Source: Cloacibacillus sp. (GTDB taxonomy: Bacteria; Synergistota; Synergistia; Synergistales; Synergistaceae). Taken from it: a stretch of DNA of 25,412 bases. Positions within the stretch are counted from its first letter, which is position 1; every line of letters starts with the position of its first letter. The notes under the pieces are model-generated. The model searched no databases. It was not told the DNA's origin and was given only the letters and a program-made list of their open reading frames with translations. This document shows positions 14,617 to 23,781 of the stretch, in pieces. The translations under genes and the position numbers were made by a program. The stretch covers positions 1 through 25,412 of the forward strand of contig NZ_JAJBUX010000020.1 in NCBI RefSeq assembly GCF_020860125.1, written 5' to 3'.

Positions 14617-15444
14617 TCAGCGCGGTCTCGGTATCCCCTTTTCACAGGGGACGCCGACCTGGCACTTGCCGCAGCCATAACGGACCCTCGCGTGCGGGCC
14701 GTGAGGCGGGCGTGTCGAAGCCTTGACAAAGGCGCCGCAGATATCGTGGTCCTTTCCGAGGGCGACGCCCCTCGCCGCGTCTATCGCCTCCGCGGGGCAA
14801 AGCCTCTGGCAGGCTCCGCACATCGTACAATACTCATAAGGCGATTCATATTTTCGCGGCGTCGCCGGAATTTCGGCATCGGTGATGAGGCTGCCGAAGC
14901 GCCCGGCGATCCCCCTCTCGGTGATAAGCCCCTTCGAGAGGCCGAAGGTGCCGAGGCCGCAGATATAGGCGGCGTGCCGCTCTGACCAGTTGGAGGCGTA
15001 GGGGGCCAGCATCTTGAAACGGGCGTCGGTGGTTGGGAAGACGGCTGCGGCCCCCTCACCTTCCAGGAAACCTTTGAGATATTCGCCGAGCGCGGCGATG
15101 GCCATCTGTCCCTCGATGCGTGCGTGGAGCCACTCGTCGGAGGGCTGCGCGCGCTCCTCGCGGTTCGTGCTCCTTACGGTCTCCATAAAGGGGAGAAAGA
15201 AGGAGATAACGGAACGCGCCCCCGGGAGCCAGTCGTGCGGCAGCATCGCCTCGGGGTGCAGCACCTCGGCGCGGCGCAGCTCCGCGAAGGCGGGATCATC
15301 GGCCGCCGCCGCGCCTAACAGCGGCTCATCGTATATTCGCATCCCCGCCAAATCGGGTCGCAAAGCATCTTCGGCAGCTACATAGTTGACCGCCCCGTTC
15401 ATAAACTCCGCCGCCGCAGCGGCGATTTTTTCCAGAAACATCAT
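14617..15444 (-). CDS. QueG-like protein with two [4Fe-4S] cluster motifs
   Basis: 275 aa, related to the C-terminal part of epoxyqueuosine reductase and similar ferredoxin-domain proteins. The N-terminal part (about 60-200) has the family stretch around ARSVISFFLPF and the HAAYICGLGTFGLSKGLITERG region (157-178). Two four-Cys sets follow: C206, C209, C212, C216 (CTMCGACQRLCP) and C236, C258, C261, C267 (CGKCQVGVPC). It is shorter than true QueG, so a role in queuosine synthesis is not assured and an electron-transfer role is equally possible. Start: ATG 15444 has GGAGG (15453-15457) 8 nt upstream; an in-frame extension to 15519 would overlap the LysR gene and is rejected. It sits between the LysR and hydrolase genes on the same strand. 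Confidence 0.82.
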   Translation of the reverse strand: MMFLEKIAAAAAEFMNGAVNYVAAEDALRPDLAGMRIYDEPLLGAAAADDPAFAELRRAEVLHPEAMLPHDWLPGARSVISFFLPFMETVRSTNREERAQPSDEWLHARIEGQMAIAALGEYLKGFLEGEGAAAVFPTTDARFKMLAPYASNWSERHAAYICGLGTFGLSKGLITERGIAGRFGSLITDAEIPATPRKYESPYEYCTMCGACQRLCPAEAIDAARGVALGKDHDICGAFVKASTRPPHGPHARVRYGCGKCQVGVPCEKGIPRPR

Positions 15445-15515
15445 CTTTCGTACCTCCCCTGGCGCAGGCGTAAAAGCTCCGCTTCGCCTTGGATATTTAT
15501 CGTTACAATTATAGT

Positions 15516-16385
15516 TCATTTTCCCGCTTTAAAATATTCCAGGGCGAAGTCGATAAAGCGGCGCGCGGCGGCGGGGAGCGTCCGCTTGTTTCTGTAGGCC
15601 AGCGCCGTCGTGCGCTCCACCGGCGGGGCGATATGGAGCGCCGAAAGCCTGCGGCTGTCGTTTTTAAGGACAAGTTCATAGAGGATGGCGACGCCGAGCC
15701 CCTGTTCGACCATCGAGATGACGGTGTAGTCGTCGGTGACCTTATAGTGGATATCGGGGGTCAGCCCCTTCCTGCGGAAGGCGTCCAGCGCCACGCTGAA
15801 ATCTCCCTCGTCGAGAAGTATCAGCGGCTCCTTTGAGAGCTCTTCCAGCGTCACGCTCCCATTTTGCGCAAGCGGATGCCCCGGAGGCAGCGCCGCGAGC
15901 ATCTCGTCCTTACGCAGCGGAATCACCGTCAGCCCCTTCACCTCGTTGTAACAGGTAAAGCCGAAGTCCACGCGTCCGTCGGATATCCACTCCTCGATAC
16001 CGCGGTAGTCCCCCTGCAGCAGCTCGAAATGCACGAATGGATATATCTTCCGGAATTCGTTCATGAGCTTAGGCAGCCAGCTGCGGCTCACGCTCGTGAA
16101 GGTGCCGATCCTGATGTTCCCTCCCATCAGCCCCTGCATTTCGTCGTACTTCATACGCAGTTCGCGGTGGGCGCTGTATATCGAACGGATATAGGGCAGG
16201 TACTGTTCGCCGTCCGCGGAGAGCGCCGCCCCGCCCTTATCGCGCCGCAGCAGCACGGCGGAGAGCTCCTCTTCGAGCGTGTGGACCATCTGGCTGACCG
16301 CCGACTGCGTGTAGCCAAGTTCATCCGCGGCCCGCGTAAAACTGCCGCACTCCACTACTTTGACAAAGACTTCGTATCTATTCAT
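15516..16385 (-). CDS. LysR-family transcriptional regulator
   Basis: 289 aa. An N-terminal winged helix-turn-helix (about 1-60: AADELGYTQSAVSQMVHTLEEEL) is followed by a periplasmic-binding-protein-like effector domain (about 85-285). Start: ATG 16385 (MNRYEVFVKVVE) has GGAG 6 nt before it; the earlier in-frame ATG at 16397 overlaps that GGAG. The gene is divergent from azlC-azlD and upstream of the QueG-like and isochorismatase-fold genes on its own strand (71-nt gap), so it could control either side. A perfect 15-bp palindrome lies just upstream of its start. Effector unknown. Confidence 0.92.
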   Translation of the reverse strand: MNRYEVFVKVVECGSFTRAADELGYTQSAVSQMVHTLEEELSAVLLRRDKGGAALSADGEQYLPYIRSIYSAHRELRMKYDEMQGLMGGNIRIGTFTSVSRSWLPKLMNEFRKIYPFVHFELLQGDYRGIEEWISDGRVDFGFTCYNEVKGLTVIPLRKDEMLAALPPGHPLAQNGSVTLEELSKEPLILLDEGDFSVALDAFRRKGLTPDIHYKVTDDYTVISMVEQGLGVAILYELVLKNDSRRLSALHIAPPVERTTALAYRNKRTLPAAARRFIDFALEYFKAGK

Positions 16386-16402
16386 TTCGCGCTCCATTTA
16401 AC

Positions 16403-16417
16403 ATTAGTCTTACTAAT
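16403..16417. promoter_or_regulatory. LysR-type operator candidate between lysR and azlC
   Basis: ATTAGTCTTACTAAT is a perfect inverted repeat (6-3-6), 17 nt from the LysR start in the divergent promoter region. LysR proteins bind T-N11-A dyads of this size, usually next to their own gene. Confidence 0.6.
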
Positions 16418-16509
16418 ATATTTATTATAAAGATTCGTTGGACTGCTTGCAATAAAAGCTGTAAAAATTGAGACAGCGGTGAGAAATATGAGACTTCGGG
16501 GGGAAAGAA

Positions 16510-17232
16510 ATGTCAAAAAGAGATCTCTATTACTTTTCAAAGGGAATGCGCGACGCGATACCTATCCTGCTGGGATATATCGCGGTATCTTTTACCCTCG
16601 GCATCGGCGCCAAGAACGCCGGACTCAGCCCCTTTCAGGCGCTGCTGAGCGCGTTGACGCAGAACGCCTCCGCGGGGCAGTTCGCAGGCTATTCCCTCAT
16701 CGCCGCGGGAGCGGGCTATCTTGAGGTCGTGATCATGATAGTCGTCGCGAACGCGCGTTACCTGCTGATGTCCTGCGCAATGAGCCAGAAGATCTCCCCC
16801 AAGACCCCTCTGCGCCACCGTATGCTGCTCGCGGTGGACATCACGGATGAAATATTCGGCCTTTCGGTAGCGCAGCCAAGACGCCTCAACCCCTTTTACA
16901 CCTACGGCATGGTCGCCGCGGCGGCTCCCGGCTGGGCCTTCGGCACCTTTTTCGGCGTCATCGTCGGCAACGTTCTGCCGCAGAACATCGTCACCGCGCT
17001 GAGCGTGGGGCTGTTCGGCATGTTTATCGCGGTCATCGTGCCGCCGGCGCGCAAGAATTTCGTCATCGCCCTGCTCATCGTCGTCTCGATGGCGGCAAGC
17101 TTCGCCTTCTCGCGCCTCTCCTTCATCGAACTCTCGGCGGGGATGCGCACGATAGTCCTCACGGTCGCCATCTCCGGCGCCGCGGCCTTCCTCTTCCCCC
17201 TGAATGAGGAGAGACGGGCAAATGCCGCGTAA
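16510..17232 (+). CDS. azlC: AzlC-family branched-chain amino-acid exporter, large subunit
   Basis: 240-aa inner-membrane protein, the large subunit of the two-part AzlCD exporter (known for branched-chain amino acids and analogues). The family pattern is clear: FSKGMRDAIPILLGYIAVSFTLGI (9-32, in part), the TQNASAGQFAG stretch (about 50-60) and VANARYLLMSCAMSQ (about 79-93), followed by DITDEIFGL. It has about six hydrophobic segments. The small subunit gene overlaps its 3' end. A G-rich ribosome site (GGGGGGAAAG) precedes the start. It is divergent from a LysR gene, a frequent regulator of such exporters. Amino-acid specificity cannot be read from the sequence. Confidence 0.92.
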   Translation: MSKRDLYYFSKGMRDAIPILLGYIAVSFTLGIGAKNAGLSPFQALLSALTQNASAGQFAGYSLIAAGAGYLEVVIMIVVANARYLLMSCAMSQKISPKTPLRHRMLLAVDITDEIFGLSVAQPRRLNPFYTYGMVAAAAPGWAFGTFFGVIVGNVLPQNIVTALSVGLFGMFIAVIVPPARKNFVIALLIVVSMAASFAFSRLSFIELSAGMRTIVLTVAISGAAAFLFPLNEERRANAA

Positions 17233-17530
17233 CGTATATCTTTACCTGCTGATAATGGCGGCGGTGACCTATCTCATCCGCGTGCTGCCGCTCACCGTCA
17301 TCCGCGGCGAGATAAAAAATAAAAGGGTGCGCGCCTTTCTCTATTACGTCCCCTACGTGACGCTCGCAGTGATGACCTTTCCGGCGATAATCGACGCCAC
17401 CGGCAGTCCGCTGACCGCCGTAGCGGCGCTTATCGCGGCGGTGGGGCTCTCCTGGTTCGGCGGCAGTCTGCTGCAGGTCTCAATACTATCCTGCGCCGTA
17501 GTCTTCATCCTCGACAAATTTGTACCTTAG
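17222..17530 (+). CDS. azlD: AzlD-family branched-chain amino-acid exporter, small subunit
   Basis: 102-aa membrane protein with about four hydrophobic segments; the family hallmark AAVTYLIRVLPL is near the N-terminus and YYVPYVTLAVMTFPAI follows. Start ATG 17222 (MPRNVYLY) overlaps the azlC stop by 11 nt and has GAGGAG at 17207-17212; the frame opens from 17204, but that ATG precedes the ribosome site. The overlap implies translational coupling, as expected for two subunits of one exporter. The gene is followed by two hairpins. Confidence 0.9.
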   Translation: MPRNVYLYLLIMAAVTYLIRVLPLTVIRGEIKNKRVRAFLYYVPYVTLAVMTFPAIIDATGSPLTAVAALIAAVGLSWFGGSLLQVSILSCAVVFILDKFVP

Positions 17531-17536
17531 CTTTTC

Positions 17537-17597
17537 AGAGGAGATACCTCCTCTTTCACATATACAGGAAGCGGGCGGAAAATTTTTCCGCCCGCTT
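17537..17597. terminator. Double hairpin terminator between convergent azlD and lysR
   Basis: Hairpin 1: AGAGGAG (17537-17543), ATAC loop, CTCCTCT (17548-17554), then TT. Hairpin 2: AAGCGGGCGGAAAA (17569-17582) with TTTTCCGCCCGCTT (17584-17597), palindromic with A and T runs on both sides of the GC stem, so it can end transcripts from both strands (azlD on plus, LysR on minus). Confidence 0.85.
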
Positions 17598-17628
17598 TCG
17601 CTTTGCCGCCGCGCGAACGGCCCTGCCG

Positions 17629-18588
17629 TCACCGGCGCTGAAAGAGTCTCTTTGTCTTCATAAAGTCAATAAAATCGCGCTGTACCTGTGAGGCAGCGCC
17701 CGCCTTTTTGTAGGACAGGTAGATGTCGCGCGAAGCCTCCGGACCCGTAAGGCGGTAGAAGAATACCTTATCCGATGGCGGGAGGCAGTCAAGGATAGTA
17801 TCGCGCACAAAGGCAATGCCCTTTCCCTCACAAACGAGATAGTAGGCTGTCATAATCTGTTCGAGATACATCGATACCTTCGGCGTGAATCCGGCCTCTT
17901 TGCAGATCGCGAAGCTGCGTCGGTAGAGATCGTTTCCCTTTTTCAGTATGAGAAAGGCCTCATCGGAAAAGCTAGCCGGAGAGACTGGAGGCTTGGTTGG
18001 TTCCAGGCGGCATTCCGCCGCCAGCGCCTCGAATGTGTAGCGGTACTCCGCCAGTTTTTTGTTTATTTCATAGGAGGAGGGCACGGCGATAATTATATTT
18101 TCCTCCGTCCAGACTATGGATTCGAAGGTATTTTTGTCAAGAGGCTCCGCCTCGAGCAGAAAGTCAATGCCCCCGTCTTTCAGCCGTTCCGAGAGCAGGG
18201 CGCTGCTGCCCTCCGAGAGAGTCACCATTATCCGCGGACAGCACTCGCGAAAGGATTCCACAAGGTCGGGCAGCACATAGGAACAGAAGAACATCGAACT
18301 GCCGATATTGAGATGCAGCGCGCCGCTCTGCGAAAGCCCCGCGAAGTGTTCGCGCATATCGTTTTCTATCGCCATGATTTTTTCGGCTGATTTTATGTAA
18401 TATTCCCCCGCCTCGGTAAGACTCACGGGATTCGTGCTACGGTTGAAGAGCGGCAGACCGACCTCCTGCTCAGCGCGCTTCACCGTCGCGCTCAGCGAGG
18501 GCTGTGAGATGAAGAGCCTGCGCGCGGCCTTTGAGAAACTCCTCTCGAGGTACACCGTGTATATATATTCCATATCTCGTAACATCAT
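17629..18588 (-). CDS. LysR-family transcriptional regulator
   Basis: 319 aa. An N-terminal helix-turn-helix (about 5-65: FSKAARRLFISQPSLSATVKRAEQEVG) precedes a two-lobed effector domain (about 90-305). GAGGAG at 18593-18598 supports ATG 18588 or the adjacent ATG 18585. The gene is divergent from the aminotransferase-FAH-SDR-reductase run, the classic arrangement for a LysR activator and its targets, with a 159-nt AT-rich gap between. Effector is unknown, perhaps the amino acid or keto acid handled by those enzymes. Confidence 0.92.
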   Translation of the reverse strand: MMLRDMEYIYTVYLERSFSKAARRLFISQPSLSATVKRAEQEVGLPLFNRSTNPVSLTEAGEYYIKSAEKIMAIENDMREHFAGLSQSGALHLNIGSSMFFCSYVLPDLVESFRECCPRIMVTLSEGSSALLSERLKDGGIDFLLEAEPLDKNTFESIVWTEENIIIAVPSSYEINKKLAEYRYTFEALAAECRLEPTKPPVSPASFSDEAFLILKKGNDLYRRSFAICKEAGFTPKVSMYLEQIMTAYYLVCEGKGIAFVRDTILDCLPPSDKVFFYRLTGPEASRDIYLSYKKAGAASQVQRDFIDFMKTKRLFQRR

Positions 18589-18747
18589 GCTACTCCTCGC
18601 CGTGAACCGGCCTCATAGAAAAAATCATATAACATGATAAGAATATATGTATTTTACCGCAAAGGGACTTATTGCTAACATAATTATCAGAAAAAAGAGA
18701 TTACCGCCAAAGCGAATGATTAAAAAACGTATGGAAGGGGAAAATAG
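18589..18747. promoter_or_regulatory. Divergent control region, lysR and aminotransferase operon
   Basis: AT-rich 159 nt with several near-dyads: ATAACATGATAAG at about 18629-18641, and CTTATTGC followed by TAATTATCAG at about 18668-18690. TGATAAG and CTTATT halves face each other across about 28 nt. These are plausible LysR binding sites, but no single perfect operator or unambiguous promoter stands out. Confidence 0.35.
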
Positions 18748-19935
18748 ATGAGAAATTTCACAGCATCGCGGGTGGAGACGCTGACGCCCTCAGGGATTCG
18801 CAAAGTAAATGAACGCGCTCTCGCGATGGAACGCGCGGGGGAGCGAATCATCCATTTTGAGATAGGCCGTCCCGACTTCGACACGCCGGAGTATATAAAG
18901 AGGGCGGCGGTGAAGAGCCTGGAAGAGGGGGAGGTCTTTTACACCTCAAACTTCGGTCTCATGGAGCTGAGAGAGGCCGTCGCCGGCAAGCTCAAAAGAG
19001 AGAACGGCATCACCTGCGCTGCGGAAAACGTCATCGTGACCGCGGGTCTCTCCGAAGCCGTATTCGATCTGCTCTGCACAATTCTCAACGAAGGCGACGA
19101 GCTGCTGGTGCCAGACCCGGTGTGGCTGAATTATCTCAACGTGCCGGCGCTGCTCGGCGCGCGAGCCGTCCCCTATTCGCTGACGGAGGAGAATGGCTTT
19201 GAACCCGACCTGGACGAAATACAAAAAAATATCTCCCCCCGGACGAAGGCGATCGTCATCGTGACGCCGAACAACCCCACAGGCGGCGTGCTTTCCCGCG
19301 AAAAGCTTTCGGCCCTCGCCGGGATCGCCGCCGCAAACGACCTGCTGGTGATATCGGACGAGATATACGAGCGTCTAGTCTATGACGGCGCGCGTCCGGT
19401 GAGCATCGCCTCTCTGCCAGGTATGGCGGAGCGCACGGTGACGCTGAACGGTTTTTCAAAGGCCTATTCAATGACGGGCTGGCGCATCGGATACGCCGCC
19501 GCGCCTAAGGAAATCGTCGCGGCGATGAACAAAATTCACCAGCATAACACCACCTGCGCGCCCTCCTTCGCGCAGCGGGCGGCGATTGCGGCGCTCCGAG
19601 AAGAGCGGGATGAGGTGGCGCTGATGGTGCGCGAGTACCAACGCCGCCGCGACTACGCCGTCGCCGAGATAAACGGGATGGAGGGCGTAAGCTGCCTGCC
19701 GCCGAAGGGCTCCTTCTATATCTTCATCAATGTGAAAAAACTCGGCATATCCTGCGCGGAGGCCGCCAATTACCTGCTTGCAGAGGCGAAGATCGCGCTG
19801 GTGCCTGGCGGCGTATTCGGGAAAAACGGCGAAGGATATCTTCGCATGAGCTTCGCCAACAGCCTGAAAAATATCGCCGAGGGCTGCGAAAGAATGAAAA
19901 AGGCGCTCAAAGAGCTGGCAGCAAATAAAAAATAG
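18748..19935 (+). CDS. Class I/II PLP-dependent aminotransferase (AspC-like)
   Basis: 395-aa cytoplasmic fold-type I enzyme moving an amino group from an amino acid to a 2-oxo acid. Family residues: IGRPDFDTP (39-47), substrate/PLP stretch NNPTGG (175-180), the DEIYERL segment (204-210) and the Schiff-base lysine K238 in LNGFSKAYSMTGWRIGY, with a C-terminal RMSFANS holding the carboxylate-binding arginine. Length matches aspartate/aromatic aminotransferases of subgroup I-gamma. GGAAGGGG at 18733-18740 is the ribosome site. It is first in a four-gene run (19-nt gap to the FAH gene) divergent from a LysR regulator, consistent with the first step of amino-acid catabolism. Amino-acid preference is not readable. 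Confidence 0.93.
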   Translation: MRNFTASRVETLTPSGIRKVNERALAMERAGERIIHFEIGRPDFDTPEYIKRAAVKSLEEGEVFYTSNFGLMELREAVAGKLKRENGITCAAENVIVTAGLSEAVFDLLCTILNEGDELLVPDPVWLNYLNVPALLGARAVPYSLTEENGFEPDLDEIQKNISPRTKAIVIVTPNNPTGGVLSREKLSALAGIAAANDLLVISDEIYERLVYDGARPVSIASLPGMAERTVTLNGFSKAYSMTGWRIGYAAAPKEIVAAMNKIHQHNTTCAPSFAQRAAIAALREERDEVALMVREYQRRRDYAVAEINGMEGVSCLPPKGSFYIFINVKKLGISCAEAANYLLAEAKIALVPGGVFGKNGEGYLRMSFANSLKNIAEGCERMKKALKELAANKK

Positions 19936-19954
19936 AGACGGGAGGAATTTATCA

Positions 19955-20860
19955 ATGAGATTTGTAACATACCGAAAAGAGGGCGAAGAAAAGGCGGGGA
20001 TCGTGACAAAGAGCGGCATCCTGCCCATGGCGGCGCTGAGCGAAGCCGCGGGGTTCGCGCCGGAGACGGAGATTTTCGCGCTCATCGAAAAGGAACAGAT
20101 ACCCCAACTGACAAAATGGTATAACGGCGGCGGCAGGGAGGAGGCCGAAAGACTTGCCCCCAAAAAGGCCATCCCCTTTGCAGAGGTCGTATACGGCCCG
20201 CTGTACCGCAACCCTCCGCGTATCTTCGGCATCGGCCTCAACTACAAAGACCACGCGGGAGACCTCGGCGAAAAGACGCCCGCCGTCTTCCCCGGAAGTT
20301 TCTACAAACCAGCCTCCTGCATCGTCGGCCCGGGAGACGACATCTGTATCCCCGCGCTGCCCGAGGCGCAAAAGACGACGGCGGAGGCGGAGCTCGGCGT
20401 CATCATCGGCAAAAAATGCAAATTCATCGAAGAAAAGGACTGGCAGGAATACATCGTCGGCTACACGACGGTCCTTGATATGACGGAGGAGTCGATACTG
20501 CGTCTCAATCCGCGCTATCTCACCATCGTCAAGGGATTCGACAGCTTTTTCAGCTTCGGCCCGCAGCTGGTGACTCCCGACGAAGTGCCCGATGTCCTCG
20601 CTCTCGAGGTGGCGACCGTCCACAACGGCGAGGTCCACGCGAAAAACACCGTGGCCAATATGACCTTCCCGCCCTCGAAACTTGTGGCGCTCATATCGCA
20701 TATGCAGGGCTGGCTGCCGGGCGACATCTTATCAACCGGCACGCCGCGCGCGGTGCATATCCAGGAGGGCGACCGTGCGGAGTGCCGCATCACCGGCCCC
20801 GGCGGCTTCTCCTTCGAGCCGCTCGTGAACCCCGTAATAGACCTGAAACTAAAAAAGTAA
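19955..20860 (+). CDS. Fumarylacetoacetate hydrolase (FAH)-family enzyme
   Basis: 301 aa. FAH-family enzymes cut or decarboxylate 2-oxo acids such as fumarylpyruvate, acylpyruvates or oxaloacetate using Mg2+. An N-terminal cap (1-75) precedes the catalytic fold. Likely metal ligands are E144, E146 (AEAELGV) and D175 (TVLDMT), with GLNYKDHA (94-101), KGFDSF (193-198) and STGTPRAV (260-267) around the site. The segment after D175 (EESILRLNPRYLTI) differs from the usual DxTARDxQ pattern, so it is not a textbook member and the reaction may differ. GGAGGA at 19941-19946 sets the start. Between aminotransferase and SDR genes it may act on the oxo acid made by the first. Confidence 0.87.
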   Translation: MRFVTYRKEGEEKAGIVTKSGILPMAALSEAAGFAPETEIFALIEKEQIPQLTKWYNGGGREEAERLAPKKAIPFAEVVYGPLYRNPPRIFGIGLNYKDHAGDLGEKTPAVFPGSFYKPASCIVGPGDDICIPALPEAQKTTAEAELGVIIGKKCKFIEEKDWQEYIVGYTTVLDMTEESILRLNPRYLTIVKGFDSFFSFGPQLVTPDEVPDVLALEVATVHNGEVHAKNTVANMTFPPSKLVALISHMQGWLPGDILSTGTPRAVHIQEGDRAECRITGPGGFSFEPLVNPVIDLKLKK

Positions 20861-20884
20861 AATACCTATAAGGAGGAATATAAA

Positions 20885-21673
20885 ATGGAACTCGGACTCA
20901 AAAATAAATGCGCTCTTGTAATGGCCTCAAGCAGCGGCTTGGGCAAGGCGATCGCGGCGGAGATGGCGCGCGAAGGCGCGAAGGTGATGCTCTTCTCTCC
21001 CTTTGAAGAGCAGCTCAAAGAGGCGCAGGCGGATATCTTCAAAGAGACCGGAAGCCGGCCAGAATATTTCGTCGGCAGCATCACCAATCCAGAGGATATA
21101 AAAGAGCTGGTCAAGGAGACGGAGAAAAGGTGCGGCCCCGTCTACGCGCTCGTCAACAATACCGGCGGCCCCAAGCCAGGCCCCTTCGACGCCTTTGACG
21201 ACGCGGCCTGGCAGGAGGCCTTCGAACTCTGTCTGCTCTCCTATATCCGCGTCATCCGGGAGGTACTGCCGCAGATGCGCGCCAACGGAGGCGGAAGGAT
21301 ACTGAACTCCACCTCTTCGTCGGTGAAGGCCGTGCTCGACAACCTCATACTCTCAAACACCTTCCGCATGGGAGTCGTAGGCCTCGCGAAGACCCTCTCG
21401 CAGGAGCTCGGCAAAGACAACATCCTGGTCAACGTCATCGCCCCCGGGCGGATCGGCACGGCGCGTATCGACCAGCTCGATAAGATACGCGCGGAGAAGC
21501 AGGGGCTCAGCGTCGAAGAGCTCCAGAAAAAGGCCTTCGCCGGCATTCCTCTCGGACGCTACGGGAGGCCGGAAGAGTACGGCAAGCTGGCGGCCTTCCT
21601 CTGCTCTGCGGCAAATACCTTCATCACCGGTCAGACAATTCTCGTCGACGGCGGCATGGTGAAGGCGATATAA
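20885..21673 (+). CDS. Atypical short-chain dehydrogenase/reductase (FabG-like)
   Basis: 262-aa Rossmann-fold protein. The nucleotide-binding glycine motif is ASSSGLG (14-20) instead of TGxxxGxG, and NNTGG (91-95) replaces NNAG. A serine cluster (STSSS, 142-146) occupies the catalytic Ser region. The usual Tyr-x-x-x-Lys pair is missing: the aligned segment reads LSNTFRMG, giving S157 and R161. The PG segment (IAPGRIGT) and C-terminal FITGQTILVDGG are normal. SDR-like proteins with a degenerate tetrad form a recognised subgroup of 3-oxoacyl-ACP-reductase relatives, so this is likely intact but may have an altered or no redox reaction. AGGAGGA at 20871-20877. It follows the FAH gene by 24 nt. 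Confidence 0.88.
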   Translation: MELGLKNKCALVMASSSGLGKAIAAEMAREGAKVMLFSPFEEQLKEAQADIFKETGSRPEYFVGSITNPEDIKELVKETEKRCGPVYALVNNTGGPKPGPFDAFDDAAWQEAFELCLLSYIRVIREVLPQMRANGGGRILNSTSSSVKAVLDNLILSNTFRMGVVGLAKTLSQELGKDNILVNVIAPGRIGTARIDQLDKIRAEKQGLSVEELQKKAFAGIPLGRYGRPEEYGKLAAFLCSAANTFITGQTILVDGGMVKAI

Positions 21674-21708
21674 TAATATGATAGATAAATAAAAGGAGGA
21701 TGACGGCG

Positions 21709-22266
21709 ATGGGCAAAAAAATAATCGTTCTCAACGGAAGCCCGAGAGCGAACGGAAATACGGCGGCGCTTGCCGCGCGCTTCATAAAGGGCGCGGAGTC
21801 AGCGGGACATGAAGTCAGGCTCTTCGATCTGCAAAAGATGGATATCAAACCCTGCCTTGGCTGCTGCACGGGCGGCAAAGACCCTAAACACCCCTGCGTA
21901 CAGCGCGACGGCATGGATGAGATATATCCAGCCTTCATGGAGGCGGATATCGTGGTGCTGGCCTCGCCGATGTACTTCTGGAGCTTCACGGCGCAGCTCA
22001 AAGCGGCGATCGACCGCAGCTTCGCGGTGACGGAGCTTGATCCGAACTACAGACCGCCGCATAAAGAGTGTGCCATGCTGATGGCGGCGGAGGGCGACAG
22101 CGAATCGAACTTCGCGCCGGTAAAGGATTTCTACGCGAGCCTGCTCGGACATCTGGGCTGGAAAGATCTCGGCATGGTGCTGGCCGGCGGCGTCATGGCC
22201 CCCGGAGACATCGAGGGACACCCCGCGCTCGAAGAGGCCGAAGCCCTGGGAGCTTCGATAAAATAA
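21709..22266 (+). CDS. NADPH-dependent FMN reductase / flavodoxin-fold oxidoreductase
   Basis: 185-aa flavoprotein with the FMN phosphate loop NGSPRANGNT (8-17) and the second FMN segment ASPMYFWSFTAQLKAAIDR. A cysteine cluster (KPCLGCC, then HPC about nine residues later) lies where iron-sulfur flavoproteins of this family carry their cluster motif, though the spacing is not canonical. Start: ATG 21709 is 8 nt from AAGGAGGA (21693-21700); the in-frame ATG at 21700 overlaps that site. Last of the four closely spaced genes after the aminotransferase; likely a small-molecule reductase. It is followed by a GC-rich hairpin. Confidence 0.88.
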   Translation: MGKKIIVLNGSPRANGNTAALAARFIKGAESAGHEVRLFDLQKMDIKPCLGCCTGGKDPKHPCVQRDGMDEIYPAFMEADIVVLASPMYFWSFTAQLKAAIDRSFAVTELDPNYRPPHKECAMLMAAEGDSESNFAPVKDFYASLLGHLGWKDLGMVLAGGVMAPGDIEGHPALEEAEALGASIK

Positions 22267-22273
22267 CAAACCG

Positions 22274-22306
22274 GCGGCGGGGCCTCCCGAAGGAAATCCC
22301 CGCCGC
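22274..22306 (+). terminator. GC-rich hairpin after the flavodoxin-fold gene
   Basis: GCGGCGGGG (22274-22282) pairs perfectly with CCCCGCCGC (22298-22306) around a 15-nt loop, directly after the stop codon. No T-tract follows, so it may be a factor-assisted terminator or a 3'-end stabiliser. Confidence 0.55.
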
Positions 22307-22474
22307 GCATCACCGCTATCCATACGTCTGACAAACAATCCGCTTACACACCTTCAACACTCCCGCATAAAACCGCACAGGCCGAACAGGGCGAAATCAG
22401 CCGCCGCTGTTGGCCCGCTGCCTAAGCATGTCCCATGTCTTACACTAAAAACCCAATAAGAGGGAGAAATCATT
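22307..22474 (+). other. Leader region of the dicarboxylate/amino-acid symporter gene
   Basis: 168 nt with no gene. A second hairpin pairs GGCC (22380-22383) and AACAG (22385-22389) with CTGTT (22407-22411) and GGCC (22412-22415), with one bulged G at 22384. It could sit in the 5' leader of the symporter mRNA. No known riboswitch or clear promoter hexamers were recognised. Confidence 0.35.
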
Positions 22475-23719
<1,245 letters not shown>

Positions 23720-23781
23720 GACGGAAGTTTACCCTGAAAAGAGTGGCCGCACTCCCGCGTCTCTGCCGCGGAAGCCGCCTG

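Noticed and set aside
14020..14985. 321-codon plus-strand open frame over the hydrolase and QueG-like genes
   Set aside because: It crosses two real minus-strand genes and the gap between them and has no ribosome site or recognisable domain.
15864..16430. Plus-strand open frame opposite the LysR gene
   Set aside because: Shadow of the LysR reading frame; it runs through the divergent promoter.
19952..20701. 249-codon minus-strand open frame opposite the FAH gene
   Set aside because: Antisense shadow rich in R, V and D; the plus strand encodes a clear FAH-family protein.
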